A DNA stretch of 15,588 nucleotides, taken from the NCBI GenBank assembly GCA_045222795.1, contig JBGUZF010000035.1:1-15588 (forward strand), read 5' to 3'. Below the pieces are notes generated by a model. That model was not told the DNA's origin. It was given only the letters and a program-made list of their open reading frames with translations, and searched no databases. Position numbers and translations under genes: made by a program. The stretch comes from Colimorpha sp045222795 (GTDB taxonomy: Bacteria; Bacteroidota; Bacteroidia; Bacteroidales; P3). Each line of letters starts with the position of its first letter. The first letter of the stretch is position 1. Positions 7,786-14,494 of the stretch are shown here, piece after piece.

Positions 7786-9144
7786 CTAGCGTGTTCTTAC
7801 GGTGGTGGTCACTCCGATCCAGCCGGGGACGGTGTAGGACTTGCCGTTCTCCAAGCCGGCCATGAAGGCATCGCCTTGGTTGGGGAAGTGGGCGGCATAG
7901 CTGCTGATGAGCTTGTTGCAGGCTTCCACGTTCTCCTCAGAGGGGTCGACACTCTTCGAGCGGTTCAGGGCGTCGACGGCTGCCCAGTACACGCTGCGGC
8001 CACCGATGTTGTCTTCCTTGGCCGAGGAACTGCTCGAACCGTAGAGCATGGCAATCATACGATAGGGCTCGCCCTTGGTGACGTCGGCGGCTGCGGCATT
8101 GTTGTAGGCCGTGCGGGCGGCGGTGTAGCTCTTGCTGCCGTTGTAGGCGTGGCCGAGGTAGAGGTAGGCCATGTATTTATCCTTGTCGGCAACACCCTTG
8201 ACGGCGTCGTTCAGGTATTCGGCAGCCTTGCCGTACTGACCCTTCGCAAGGCACATCTGACCCATGCGCATGGCAGTGGTGGGGCTGGGCTCCAAACGGT
8301 AGAGGTTCTCGGTGGCGCGGAAGAAGAGCTCCTGGTCGGTGCAGCGTTTGCGCATCATGATGCCGGTAATCTTCTTCAGCAGGTCGACGTTCTCAGGGTC
8401 GGCCTCGAACTTCTTGCCGTAAATCTCGACCAGCTGGTCGCAGCTGGCGTATGGTGCGAAGGCAGCCTCGACACCGGCGATGTAGCCGCGGATGGTGGCA
8501 GCCTTGGCGCTGTCGGCGGCGTTCTTCTGCAGCTCGCCTTCCAGCAGGTCGCTGGCCACGTCGTAGTTGTCGACCACCAGCGTGGGCTCGGCCTTGCCGG
8601 CACGCACATACTTGATGGTGGCTTCCATGTACTTCACCAGGTAGCCAGCCTCAAGGTCCTCGCCACCAATCCTGATGGCTTCGCTGTAGAGCTGGTAGTA
8701 ACGCTCCAGACCCTCGTCCTTCAGTATCTCTTCCAACTCGGTGGCCTTCTTGGCGGTGTAGCGGGCGGCTTCGCCATAGAGGGCTATACGGGTGTCGTAC
8801 ATGGCCATGAACTCGTCGATGTAGGCGTCACGCTCTTCCTTGGTGGCAGCCTTGGCGATCTTAGCCTTCATGATGTTGGCACCGTTGATGTAGAGGTTCT
8901 TGCTCTGCTTAGGGCAGTTGGCCACGATTATTTTCCACTGCGGATAGGCTTCCTCAAGGTAGCGCACGTCCTTGCTGGCTTTGAACTGTTTGACGTTTTC
9001 CTGATAGAGCGACACGGTACCCATGATGGCTTGCGGGTCCTTGGCGGTTTCTTCGTTGCAGCCCCATTTCTCAACCTGTGCCGTCATCGGCAGTGCGGCG
9101 GCCATCAGCAGGGCTCCCAGAGTCAATGTTTTGATTGTTTTCAT
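7786..9144 (-). CDS. Secreted TPR-repeat protein
   Basis: A 452-residue protein with a signal peptide of about 23 residues (cleavage near MTAQ). The mature part is Ala-rich and helical. Recognisable tetratricopeptide units lie at about 289-320 (MGQMCLAKGQYGKAAEYLNDA) and 324-357 (YLYLGHAYNGSKSYTAARTA), with weaker repeats before them. A Ser run (370-374) interrupts the repeats, and the C-terminus ends in a non-helical GWIGVTTTVRTR segment. It is probably a periplasmic scaffold or protein-interaction factor. It lies between an outer-membrane barrel gene (63 bp upstream, the largest gap in the operon) and lptC. From memory, similar TPR proteins accompany coaX, the barrel and lptC in other Bacteroidota, which would suggest an envelope-assembly role. 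The precise function is unknown. Confidence 0.85.
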   Translation of the reverse strand: MKTIKTLTLGALLMAAALPMTAQVEKWGCNEETAKDPQAIMGTVSLYQENVKQFKASKDVRYLEEAYPQWKIIVANCPKQSKNLYINGANIMKAKIAKAATKEERDAYIDEFMAMYDTRIALYGEAARYTAKKATELEEILKDEGLERYYQLYSEAIRIGGEDLEAGYLVKYMEATIKYVRAGKAEPTLVVDNYDVASDLLEGELQKNAADSAKAATIRGYIAGVEAAFAPYASCDQLVEIYGKKFEADPENVDLLKKITGIMMRKRCTDQELFFRATENLYRLEPSPTTAMRMGQMCLAKGQYGKAAEYLNDAVKGVADKDKYMAYLYLGHAYNGSKSYTAARTAYNNAAAADVTKGEPYRMIAMLYGSSSSSAKEDNIGGRSVYWAAVDALNRSKSVDPSEENVEACNKLISSYAAHFPNQGDAFMAGLENGKSYTVPGWIGVTTTVRTR

Positions 9145-9207
9145 CGTTATGCGGTTTTTTTTATTGTTCTCTTTCTGGTTTAGTATCTTTTGTGGTCGTT
9201 TTATTGC

Positions 9208-10539
9208 TTAGTTGTATTTCCTCTTCACGAACCAACGCTCGCAACTGCTTACGGCGATGCCGAAGGTTACGCACTCGCGCATCAGCACATCACTGCTGCC
9301 GTAATTGTCATATCCCACACTGAGGGTGAGCAACGAGCGCCCTTTGCGCATCGGCAGGCTAAGGCCGGCGCCAACACCCCAGGCATCGAGGCGGTACTCG
9401 GTGCCGCCAAGCGTCAGGTACATCGAACCCTGCTCCATGTGAGCACCCAAGCTCCAGCTGATGCGGCCCCAATAGGTCGAGGCGTCCATGTCGCCCATGC
9501 GCTCGAAGCCCAGAGCAGCACGGCGGTAGGAGCCGTGGTACAATGCCGACTGACCGAAGATATTGTGGTTCTCGTCTTCAGTATAGCGCAGTCCGTTCCA
9601 GGCCGAAAGGGTGGCGTCAAAAGCTACCTGCCAGCGCTTGTTGCGCTCGAAGCTGAGGCCTACGCCGAAGGTGTGGGGCTGCTCCAGACGGCTGTCAAAG
9701 CCCACAGCCTCGCCTTGGGCGGGGAAGATGGTGTCTATCAGCTGCTCGGTACTGGCATCGTATGTGTATATCAAGGCGTTGTCGGCAACCTTCATGTCCT
9801 GGTAAGGCTTGTAGGTGAGGCCGAGGCCGAGGGTGTAGTTCTCCCCAATAGCTTGACGCAGTTGCAGGCCGAAGTCGAAAAGCACGTTGCTCAGCTTGGT
9901 CTCTTTCAGTCGGCGCGAGTTGACCCAATGGCTTACGCTGTTGTCAGCAAACTCATACGAGATAGTGCGCTGTATGCGGCCGGTGAGGTAATTCACGTTG
10001 AAGCCCGCCTGCAGCTTGGCACCCCTCCATGCGGGGATGTTGAAGGCTGAACCGACGAATACCTGGCTCACGCCACCCTGTCCTTGGTAGCGGGTGCTCA
10101 TGGTGCCGTAGCTGTTGGTGTCTTTCTGTGTTGTCACCGAGTTGTAGCTCACCGAGCTGTATGGCATCAGACCGCCGGCCAGCTTCCACCATTTGGTCAC
10201 GGGCATGCCGATGGTAAGGTAGCCCACGTTGCCGTTGGCGTCGTAGAGGCTGTTGTCGCCGGTGCGCTGGGTGTTGAGCTGCACGTTGAAGCCCATGTCG
10301 AACACGAAGCTCTCCTTCTCGATGCTGCCGTAGGAGGCAGGGTTGAAGGGATTGATGTAGTTGTTGCCCGACCGAGTGTAGATGGCGCCGCCCATGCGCG
10401 TGGCCATAGGCAGGTTGTACGGCATGTCGCTGCTGCCTATGCCGAATTGCGAGTAAGGCAAGTTGAAACTATTCTGGGCCATAGTGCTTCCAATGAAACA
10501 CATAATACCCATCAGTCCTATTATGAGTGTTTTCTTCAT
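9208..10539 (-). CDS. Outer-membrane beta-barrel protein, Bacteroidota type
   Basis: A 443-residue protein with a signal peptide (MKKTLIIGLMGIMCFIGSTMAQ). The mature protein opens with NLPYSQFGIGSSDMPYNLP, a start resembling the YSRFGxGD opening of small Bacteroidota outer-membrane proteins, and continues with alternating polar and hydrophobic, Gly- and aromatic-rich strands typical of a 12 to 16-strand barrel. The end (CERWFVKRKYN) is not the usual aromatic terminus. The start at 10539 gives a good signal peptide and overlaps the coaX stop (ATGA); the same frame stays open further upstream inside coaX but is not used. Function is unknown; it could be a porin-like or FadL-like transporter or an assembly factor. 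Confidence 0.84.
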   Translation of the reverse strand: MKKTLIIGLMGIMCFIGSTMAQNSFNLPYSQFGIGSSDMPYNLPMATRMGGAIYTRSGNNYINPFNPASYGSIEKESFVFDMGFNVQLNTQRTGDNSLYDANGNVGYLTIGMPVTKWWKLAGGLMPYSSVSYNSVTTQKDTNSYGTMSTRYQGQGGVSQVFVGSAFNIPAWRGAKLQAGFNVNYLTGRIQRTISYEFADNSVSHWVNSRRLKETKLSNVLFDFGLQLRQAIGENYTLGLGLTYKPYQDMKVADNALIYTYDASTEQLIDTIFPAQGEAVGFDSRLEQPHTFGVGLSFERNKRWQVAFDATLSAWNGLRYTEDENHNIFGQSALYHGSYRRAALGFERMGDMDASTYWGRISWSLGAHMEQGSMYLTLGGTEYRLDAWGVGAGLSLPMRKGRSLLTLSVGYDNYGSSDVLMRECVTFGIAVSSCERWFVKRKYN

Positions 10540-11201
10540 TTGTCGTAGTTCATTATCTCGTTCAGTCCCGTGAGGGTCAGCTGCGGCACCAACTCCCAAC
10601 CTGTTGCTCCTGCATCGACGAGACGTTGCGCGTCGCCGCCGGTGAGCAGCACATGCAGCCGCGGTGCCTTCTCGCGGTAGAGGGCCACATAGCCCGCCAG
10701 TGCCAGCATCGTGGCGCCCAGCGTGCCTGCCAATATGCTCTCTTCTGTCGAGCGGCCCAGCACGGGGGCGCGCTTCACGTTGTCGATGTCCACCAACGGC
10801 AGTTTGGCCGTGAAGGTGTTCAAGGCCTGTAGGCTCATCTTGAGACCCGGCATGATAGCTCCGCCGTGGTACACGCCGCTGCCGTCGACGAAGTCCACGG
10901 TGATGCAGGTGCCTGCGTCTATCACTAGGCTTGCCTCGCCCTTGTGCAGCGCCCATGCGCCGCAGGCGTCGGCAATACGGTCGGCACCTAGTGTGGCAGG
11001 GGTCTTGTAATCGAACTTTATAGGCAGAGGCGTGGTGGCATTCAACGTAGGCACGTCGCACCTGGCGTTGCCGCTGGCGCAGGCCAGCACACATTCGGCC
11101 TTATCCAGTTCAGGCATGCCATGACCTGTCTCGACGAGTGTGTTCCCGTCGAAAGTAGCCCACTTCACTGCCGTGTTCCCTATGTCAATCGCCAGGTTCA
11201 T
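10536..11201 (-). CDS. coaX: Type III pantothenate kinase
   Basis: CoaX phosphorylates pantothenate, the first step of coenzyme A synthesis, in the cytoplasm. The 221-residue protein is slightly short for the family. It shows the ASKHA-fold nucleotide loop DIGNT at 6-10, GADR at 72-75, the DAGTC motif at 95-99 with catalytic Asp95, and GGAIMPGL at 113-120. Its stop overlaps the ATG of the outer-membrane protein gene (10536-10539). The 29-bp gap from the pth stop is filled by a 14-bp repeat that includes Shine-Dalgarno-like AGGTGA sequences on the coding strand. Confidence 0.95.
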   Translation of the reverse strand: MNLAIDIGNTAVKWATFDGNTLVETGHGMPELDKAECVLACASGNARCDVPTLNATTPLPIKFDYKTPATLGADRIADACGAWALHKGEASLVIDAGTCITVDFVDGSGVYHGGAIMPGLKMSLQALNTFTAKLPLVDIDNVKRAPVLGRSTEESILAGTLGATMLALAGYVALYREKAPRLHVLLTGGDAQRLVDAGATGWELVPQLTLTGLNEIMNYDK

Positions 11202-11211
11202 ATTCCAATTT

Positions 11212-11247
11212 ACCTTTCACCTCTAACCTTTCACCTCTCACCTTCCA
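11212..11247. repeat. 14-bp tandem repeat across the pth stop codon
   Basis: Two near-identical units, acctttcacctcta (11212-11225) and acctttcacctctc (11226-11239), are followed by a partial third. The repeat supplies the pth TGA and its last codons and fills most of the leader before coaX. On the coding strand the units read GAGGTGAAAGGT, which partly matches a Shine-Dalgarno. A related ttcacctctcact occurs at 14146-14158, so this may be a dispersed motif of the genome. Confidence 0.65.
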
Positions 11248-11896
11248 CTTGGTGTGCGTTGCCTTTCTTGTTGTACAGGTTCATGGTGCGGTCGATGCCT
11301 TGCGTCACGAAGCAGCGCACAGCATCGCAGGCCGTCTTTATGGCTGGTTCCAATGCTGCCGACTGCTCGTCGGTGAAACGTCCGAGGACGTAATCCACCT
11401 GCTGTCCGCGGCCGAACTCCTGGCCCACACCCACCCGCAGGCGGTTGTAGTTCTGTGTGCCGAGGCAGGCCTCGATATCGGCCAGCCCGTTGTGGCCACC
11501 GGCAGCACCCTGTTTCTTGATGCGTATCACACCGGGGTCCAGTGCCAGGTCGTCGACCACCACCATCAGGTTCTGCAGCTCCACTTTCTCGGCCTGCAAC
11601 CAGTGACGCACGGCCTTGCCGCTGAGGTTCATGTAGGTGGTGGGCTTTATCAGCACCAGCACACGGCCTTTGTGGCGCACCTCGGTGCGGTAGGCGTGGC
11701 GCTCGAGGCTCCATTTGGCGTCGGCCTCCTTTGCCAAGGCGTCGACTACCATGAAACCCGCGTTGTGACGCGTGCCTTCATATTCGGCGCCTACGTTGCC
11801 CAGTCCAGCTATCAGGTATTTCGCCACAGGCTCTTCCTCCTCTGTCGTCGGCTTGTCTCGTTTGCAGAGCTTATTGAACCAATCCTTTAATCCCAT
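11231..11896 (-). CDS. pth: Peptidyl-tRNA hydrolase
   Basis: Pth frees tRNA from peptidyl-tRNAs dropped by the ribosome, an essential cytoplasmic task. The bacterial Pth core begins at KYLIAGLGNVG (26-36) and has TRHNAGF with catalytic His44, KPTTYMNLSG with Asn90, VVDDLALDPG with Asp115, and GAAGGHNGL with Asn136. At 221 residues it is about 25 residues longer than the usual 190-195 because of an N-terminal extension (amphipathic MGLKDWFNKL, then an acidic TEEEE stretch). The ATG lies 9 bp after the carboxyltransferase stop, which supports this start, although a start nearer the core (for example the GTG before AKYLIAG) cannot be excluded. The last residues are encoded by a short tandem repeat. 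Confidence 0.94.
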   Translation of the reverse strand: MGLKDWFNKLCKRDKPTTEEEEPVAKYLIAGLGNVGAEYEGTRHNAGFMVVDALAKEADAKWSLERHAYRTEVRHKGRVLVLIKPTTYMNLSGKAVRHWLQAEKVELQNLMVVVDDLALDPGVIRIKKQGAAGGHNGLADIEACLGTQNYNRLRVGVGQEFGRGQQVDYVLGRFTDEQSAALEPAIKTACDAVRCFVTQGIDRTMNLYNKKGNAHQVEGER

Positions 11897-11905
11897 CGCA
11901 GGTCG

Positions 11906-13675
11906 TTATTCCACCCAGCCTATCACGTCGCCTTTCTTAACCATCTTGCCCTGCGGGATGCAGGTGTCGACAATCTTGCCAGCCTTGAGGGCAGTCACGG
12001 GCACTATCGAGTAGCTTGCCTCGATGTTGGCCAGCGCAGCGCCTTCCTTCACCTCGGTGCCGGGGGCGGGAGCGGTGCTCTTGTCGTCGAAGCGCACCTC
12101 CCACAGCAGGCGACCGGTGGCGGTGGCCACTATCGGCGTGGCGTTGGGGTGCTTGGGAGTGATATAGTTGAGGGCAATGCTCTCGGCCGTGGCGGGAGCC
12201 TTGGGGGCGTCCTTCTCGGCACGCAGCTGTGCGACCTCTTTGTTGAAGCGCTCCTTGGCCACACCGCTCTTGTAATCGCGGTACTGGCGGTCGTGCATGG
12301 CCAGCTCGAAGAGTTCCTCGTCGTCCTCGCCGCGCTCCCAGCCGTTCTGCTCCATCTCCTTGATGTACTCGGGCAGTGCGTCGGGATAAGCATCCTGTGG
12401 CACACCGGTGTAGAACTCCATGCCTTGTGCCTTGGCCAGCTCCACGATTTCGGGAGCCAACTCGCCGGGCAGCTTGCCAGCGCGACCGAGAATCATGCTC
12501 CACGAGTCTTTATCAATCTGGCTGAAGCGGGGCTTGCCCTGGGCCATGGCCAGCAGGTTCATCACGGCGATGTTCTTGGTATACTGGCTGAAGGGGGTCA
12601 CCAGCGGGGGATAGCCCAGCATCGGCCAGATATGTTCAACTTCTTGGAACAGCTGCACTGTGAGCTCCTCGAAGCTCACCTCGGGCTTGCCGTTCTTCTT
12701 CAGGGCCATGTTGATGGCGCCGTGCACACCGCGCAGGTCGGTCATCATCGAGCCCATCATGCCGCCAGGCAGGCCGCAGCCCACCAACAGTGAGCTGCTG
12801 ATACGGTTGGCAGGGTTGATGTAGAGGCCCAGGAAGTCATCGATGAACTCCTGCGTCAGCTTGCGAGCTTCCATGTAGGCGTCCATATTGATGTCCTTCA
12901 CCTGGAAGCCTGCGTCCTTGAGCATGGCCTGCACCGAGATGACGTCGGGGTGCACCATGCCCCACGACAGGGGCTCCATAGCGCAGTCGATGACGTCGGC
13001 GCCGGCCTCGGCAACCATCAGGGTCGAGGCCATCGACAGGCCAGGGCCTGTGTGGCCGTGGTACTGCACCACGATATGCGGGTATTTGGTCTTAATCTCT
13101 TTCACCAGGCGGCCCAGCGTGGCGGGACGGCCGACGCCGGCCATGTCCTTCAGCGCTATCTCGTCGGCGCCGAACTCCACCAACTTGTCCACGATGCCCA
13201 TGTAGTACTCCACGGTGTGCACTGGCGAGTGGGTGATGCTCAGGGCGGCCTGTGAAATCATGCCGGCCTCCTTGGCGTACTTCACGCTGAGCTCGAGGTT
13301 GCGCGGGTCGTTCAATCCGCAGAACGAGCGCATGATGTCCACGCCTTGTGCTTTCTTCACCTTGCACATAAGCTGACGCACATCCTTGGGCACGCCGTAC
13401 ATGCGCAGGCCGTTGAGGGCGCGCTCCAGCATGTGGGTCTGGATGCCAGCCTTGTTGAACTCCTTCGTCCAGGCTCGCACCGCCTTGTTGGGGTTCTCGC
13501 CGTACATCAGGTTCACCTGCTCGAAGGCGCCGCCGTTGGTCTCTATGCGGTCGAAGCAGCCCATGGCCACTATCACGGGGGCAATGCGCGTCAACTGGTC
13601 GACACGCGGCTGATATTTACCGCTCGATTGCCACATGTCGCGGTATACCAGGCTGAATTTTACCTCTTTCTTCAT
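11906..13675 (-). CDS. OadA/PycB-type carboxyltransferase with a degenerate biotinyl domain
   Basis: A 589-residue protein related to the oxaloacetate decarboxylase alpha chain and pyruvate carboxylase subunit B. The N-terminal TIM-barrel carboxyltransferase has the expected metal and active-site residues: Asp13 in YRDMWQSS, Lys176 in EIALKDMAG, and His206 and His208 in YHGHTGPG. The conserved carboxyltransferase-associated region follows, with LPGGMMGSMM at 302-311 and YPPLVTPFSQY at 355-365. The last 75 residues look like a biotinyl/lipoyl domain after a short Ala/Pro linker. At the biotin site, however, the sequence is IEASYS (551-556), with Tyr555 in place of the lysine of AMKM. The protein may use a separate biotin carrier or have another role. 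It is first in the minus-strand block, with a TATATTTG promoter about 70 bp upstream. Confidence 0.88.
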   Translation of the reverse strand: MKKEVKFSLVYRDMWQSSGKYQPRVDQLTRIAPVIVAMGCFDRIETNGGAFEQVNLMYGENPNKAVRAWTKEFNKAGIQTHMLERALNGLRMYGVPKDVRQLMCKVKKAQGVDIMRSFCGLNDPRNLELSVKYAKEAGMISQAALSITHSPVHTVEYYMGIVDKLVEFGADEIALKDMAGVGRPATLGRLVKEIKTKYPHIVVQYHGHTGPGLSMASTLMVAEAGADVIDCAMEPLSWGMVHPDVISVQAMLKDAGFQVKDINMDAYMEARKLTQEFIDDFLGLYINPANRISSSLLVGCGLPGGMMGSMMTDLRGVHGAINMALKKNGKPEVSFEELTVQLFQEVEHIWPMLGYPPLVTPFSQYTKNIAVMNLLAMAQGKPRFSQIDKDSWSMILGRAGKLPGELAPEIVELAKAQGMEFYTGVPQDAYPDALPEYIKEMEQNGWERGEDDEELFELAMHDRQYRDYKSGVAKERFNKEVAQLRAEKDAPKAPATAESIALNYITPKHPNATPIVATATGRLLWEVRFDDKSTAPAPGTEVKEGAALANIEASYSIVPVTALKAGKIVDTCIPQGKMVKKGDVIGWVE

Positions 13676-13742
13676 ATATTTCTTTGTCTATTTATTTGAA
13701 ACAAAAACCCTTAGTCCAATCAAAAAACAATTGGGCATTTTG

Positions 13743-13774
13743 CAAATATACAAAATAAAATGCATTCCACAGAA
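13743..13774 (-). promoter_or_regulatory. Putative promoter of the leftward operon
   Basis: The minus strand reads TATATTTG at 13750-13743, an exact match to the Bacteroidota -7 consensus TAnnTTTG. A weak -33-like TTCTG lies 19 bp upstream (13774-13770). Transcription would start near 13736, giving a leader of about 60 nt before the ATG at 13675. It is the only consensus match noticed ahead of the block. Confidence 0.6.
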
Positions 13775-13847
13775 TTAATTTCCCACAAACCATCTATCAT
13801 CCACCCTCTCACCTAACTCTCACTCCTCATTCCTCTCTCTCCCCCTT

Positions 13848-13913
13848 CACATACTACTCACATACTGCTCACATACTGCTCACATACTACTCACATACTG
13901 CTCACTTACTACT
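13848..13913. repeat. Six 11-bp tandem units
   Basis: Consecutive units are cacatactact, cacatactgct, cacatactgct, cacatactact, cacatactgct and cacttactact. They are adjacent without spacers. The 11-bp period is close to one helical turn, so identical sites would fall on one face of the DNA. It could be a binding-site array or simple slippage expansion. Confidence 0.85.
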
Positions 13914-14035
13914 CGCCCCCTACTCACCTCCCCTATCACTCCTTCAACATTCCCCTCTATCAATTCACCAATCACTTCTCCCGTCTACCGCCCCAATTCG
14001 AGTAATTTGCCTATAATCAAGGACAAAAATTCGTT

Positions 14036-14085
14036 TAATTCGCAAAATTCGCCGTTCACATAATTCGCAAAATTCACCGTTCACT
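14036..14085. repeat. Two 25-bp tandem units rich in aattcg
   Basis: Copies at 14036-14060 and 14061-14085 differ at two positions. Each contains taattcgcaaaattc followed by ccgttcac. A related ggacaaaaattcgttt lies just before. It resembles intergenic aattcg-type repeats recalled from other Bacteroidales, but no search was possible. Confidence 0.75.
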
Positions 14086-14086
14086 T

Positions 14087-14110
14087 CACTTAAAGCTCAC
14101 AGCCTAAAAC
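14087..14110 (+). repeat. Dispersed motif, copy 1 (cacttaaagctcacagcc type)
   Basis: The segment cacttaaagctcacagcc followed by taaaac recurs after the lipoprotein gene, once inverted (14454-14489) and twice direct (within 14495-14620). The four copies bracket the lipoprotein gene. Confidence 0.6.
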
Positions 14111-14172
14111 CAAGAACGTTCCCCGCCAACTGCCACTAACCACTATTCACCTCTCACTCCATCCAAAAAAAC

Positions 14173-14201
14173 ACACATATCGGAAAAAATGTGTATATTT
14201 G
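14173..14201 (+). promoter_or_regulatory. Putative promoter, with a possible operator, for the small lipoprotein gene
   Basis: TATATTTG at 14194-14201 matches the Bacteroidota -7 box exactly. No good -33 TTTG is seen at the usual distance. An inverted repeat, acacat (14173-14178) and atgtgt (14189-14194), sits just upstream and touches the -7 box; it could be a regulator site. Transcription would start near 14206-14209, about 50 nt before the ATG. Confidence 0.6.
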
Positions 14202-14205
14202 CAGT

Positions 14206-14249
14206 GTGGGATAACATTCCACGATTTGATATTATCTTTGGTAATCAAA
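14206..14249 (+). promoter_or_regulatory. Leader of the lipoprotein gene with two possible hairpins
   Basis: The 5' end can form gtgggat (14206-14212), loop aac, attccac (14216-14222), with one G-U pair. A second, weaker stem pairs tttgat (14225-14230) with atcaaa (14244-14249). Together they occupy most of the leader, ending 9 nt before the ATG. They may stabilise the transcript or control translation. No known riboswitch class is recognised. Confidence 0.4.
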
Positions 14250-14258
14250 CAAATAGCA

Positions 14259-14456
14259 ATGAAGAAGACGCTGAAAAAAGCCCTGCCGCTGCTGCTCGCC
14301 GCACTCGTGATGTCGGCAAGCATGATGGTCGTGGGCTGCAAGAGTGACGACAACATGTACGGCCGCAAGCAGACCAACCGAGGCACCACCGTGAAGTCGA
14401 ACATCAAGGTCAAGGGCAGCAACAAAGCCAACGGCCACACAACACGGTCTTTCTAA
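14259..14456 (+). CDS. Small basic lipoprotein, function unknown
   Basis: A 65-residue protein. Basic MKKTLKK is followed by a hydrophobic core and the lipobox VVGC with Cys27. The mature peptide is only about 39 residues, starts CKSDD, and is otherwise rich in Lys, Arg, Asn, Thr and Gly, with little hydrophobic content, so it is probably unstructured and positively charged. The frame is open from an ATG at 14199, but that lies inside the putative -7 box, so 14259 is chosen. A dedicated promoter and a leader that can fold support real expression. It is not assigned to a family. Contact with LPS, peptidoglycan or acidic surface glycans is possible but unproven. Confidence 0.75.
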   Translation: MKKTLKKALPLLLAALVMSASMMVVGCKSDDNMYGRKQTNRGTTVKSNIKVKGSNKANGHTTRSF

Positions 14457-14489
14457 AGCTGTGAGCTGTAAGTTTTAAACTGTAAGTGG
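14454..14489 (-). repeat. Dispersed motif, inverted copy
   Basis: Starting at the lipoprotein stop codon, the reverse strand reads as the cactt...acagcttaaaac-type motif found direct at 14087 and again further right. With the copy at 14519-14553 it forms an imperfect inverted repeat around a GC-rich core, including agtgg (14485-14489) against ccact (14519-14523). It might act as a weak terminator or transcript-stabilising stem, but no T-run follows. Confidence 0.5.
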
Positions 14490-14494
14490 CTGGC

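Larger units (their letters stand above)
13676..14258. other. Divergent non-coding region with short repeats and very few G on the plus strand
   Basis: No credible gene is seen here. The region separates the leftward carboxyltransferase operon from the rightward lipoprotein gene. It has a leftward promoter at its left end and a rightward promoter at its right end. Between them lie a plus-strand C/T/A-rich stretch with only four G in 13781-13980, an 11-bp tandem repeat, a 25-bp tandem repeat rich in aattcg, and a copy of a motif also found beyond the lipoprotein gene. No RNA gene or convincing terminator was recognised. Confidence 0.8.

Noticed and set aside
7876..9183. 435-codon plus-strand frame opposite the TPR gene
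   Set aside because: The Val/Gly/Leu-rich composition and exact antisense placement mark it as a shadow of the TPR protein, which has a signal peptide and repeats.
9208..11094. Longer frame extending the outer-membrane protein gene upstream through coaX
   Set aside because: The extension lies out of frame inside coaX, is Arg/His-rich, and would bury the clear signal peptide. The start at 10539 is correct.
11980..12060. Frameshift or sequencing error explaining the missing biotin lysine
   Set aside because: The reading frame and the biotinyl-domain pattern continue on both sides of ASYS, so no single indel restores AMKM. Substitutions in a true paralogue are more likely.
13716..13734. Small hairpin (ccaat...attgg) in the leader of the leftward operon
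   Set aside because: The stem is only five pairs before a mismatch on the transcribed strand, which is too weak to call.
13848..13913. CRISPR array
   Set aside because: The units are only 11 bp, directly adjacent with no spacers, and no cas genes are present.
14199..14258. Upstream ATG that would add 20 residues to the small lipoprotein
   Set aside because: It overlaps the putative -7 box and would precede the transcription start. The extension would also displace the basic MKKTLKK lipoprotein signal from the N-terminus.
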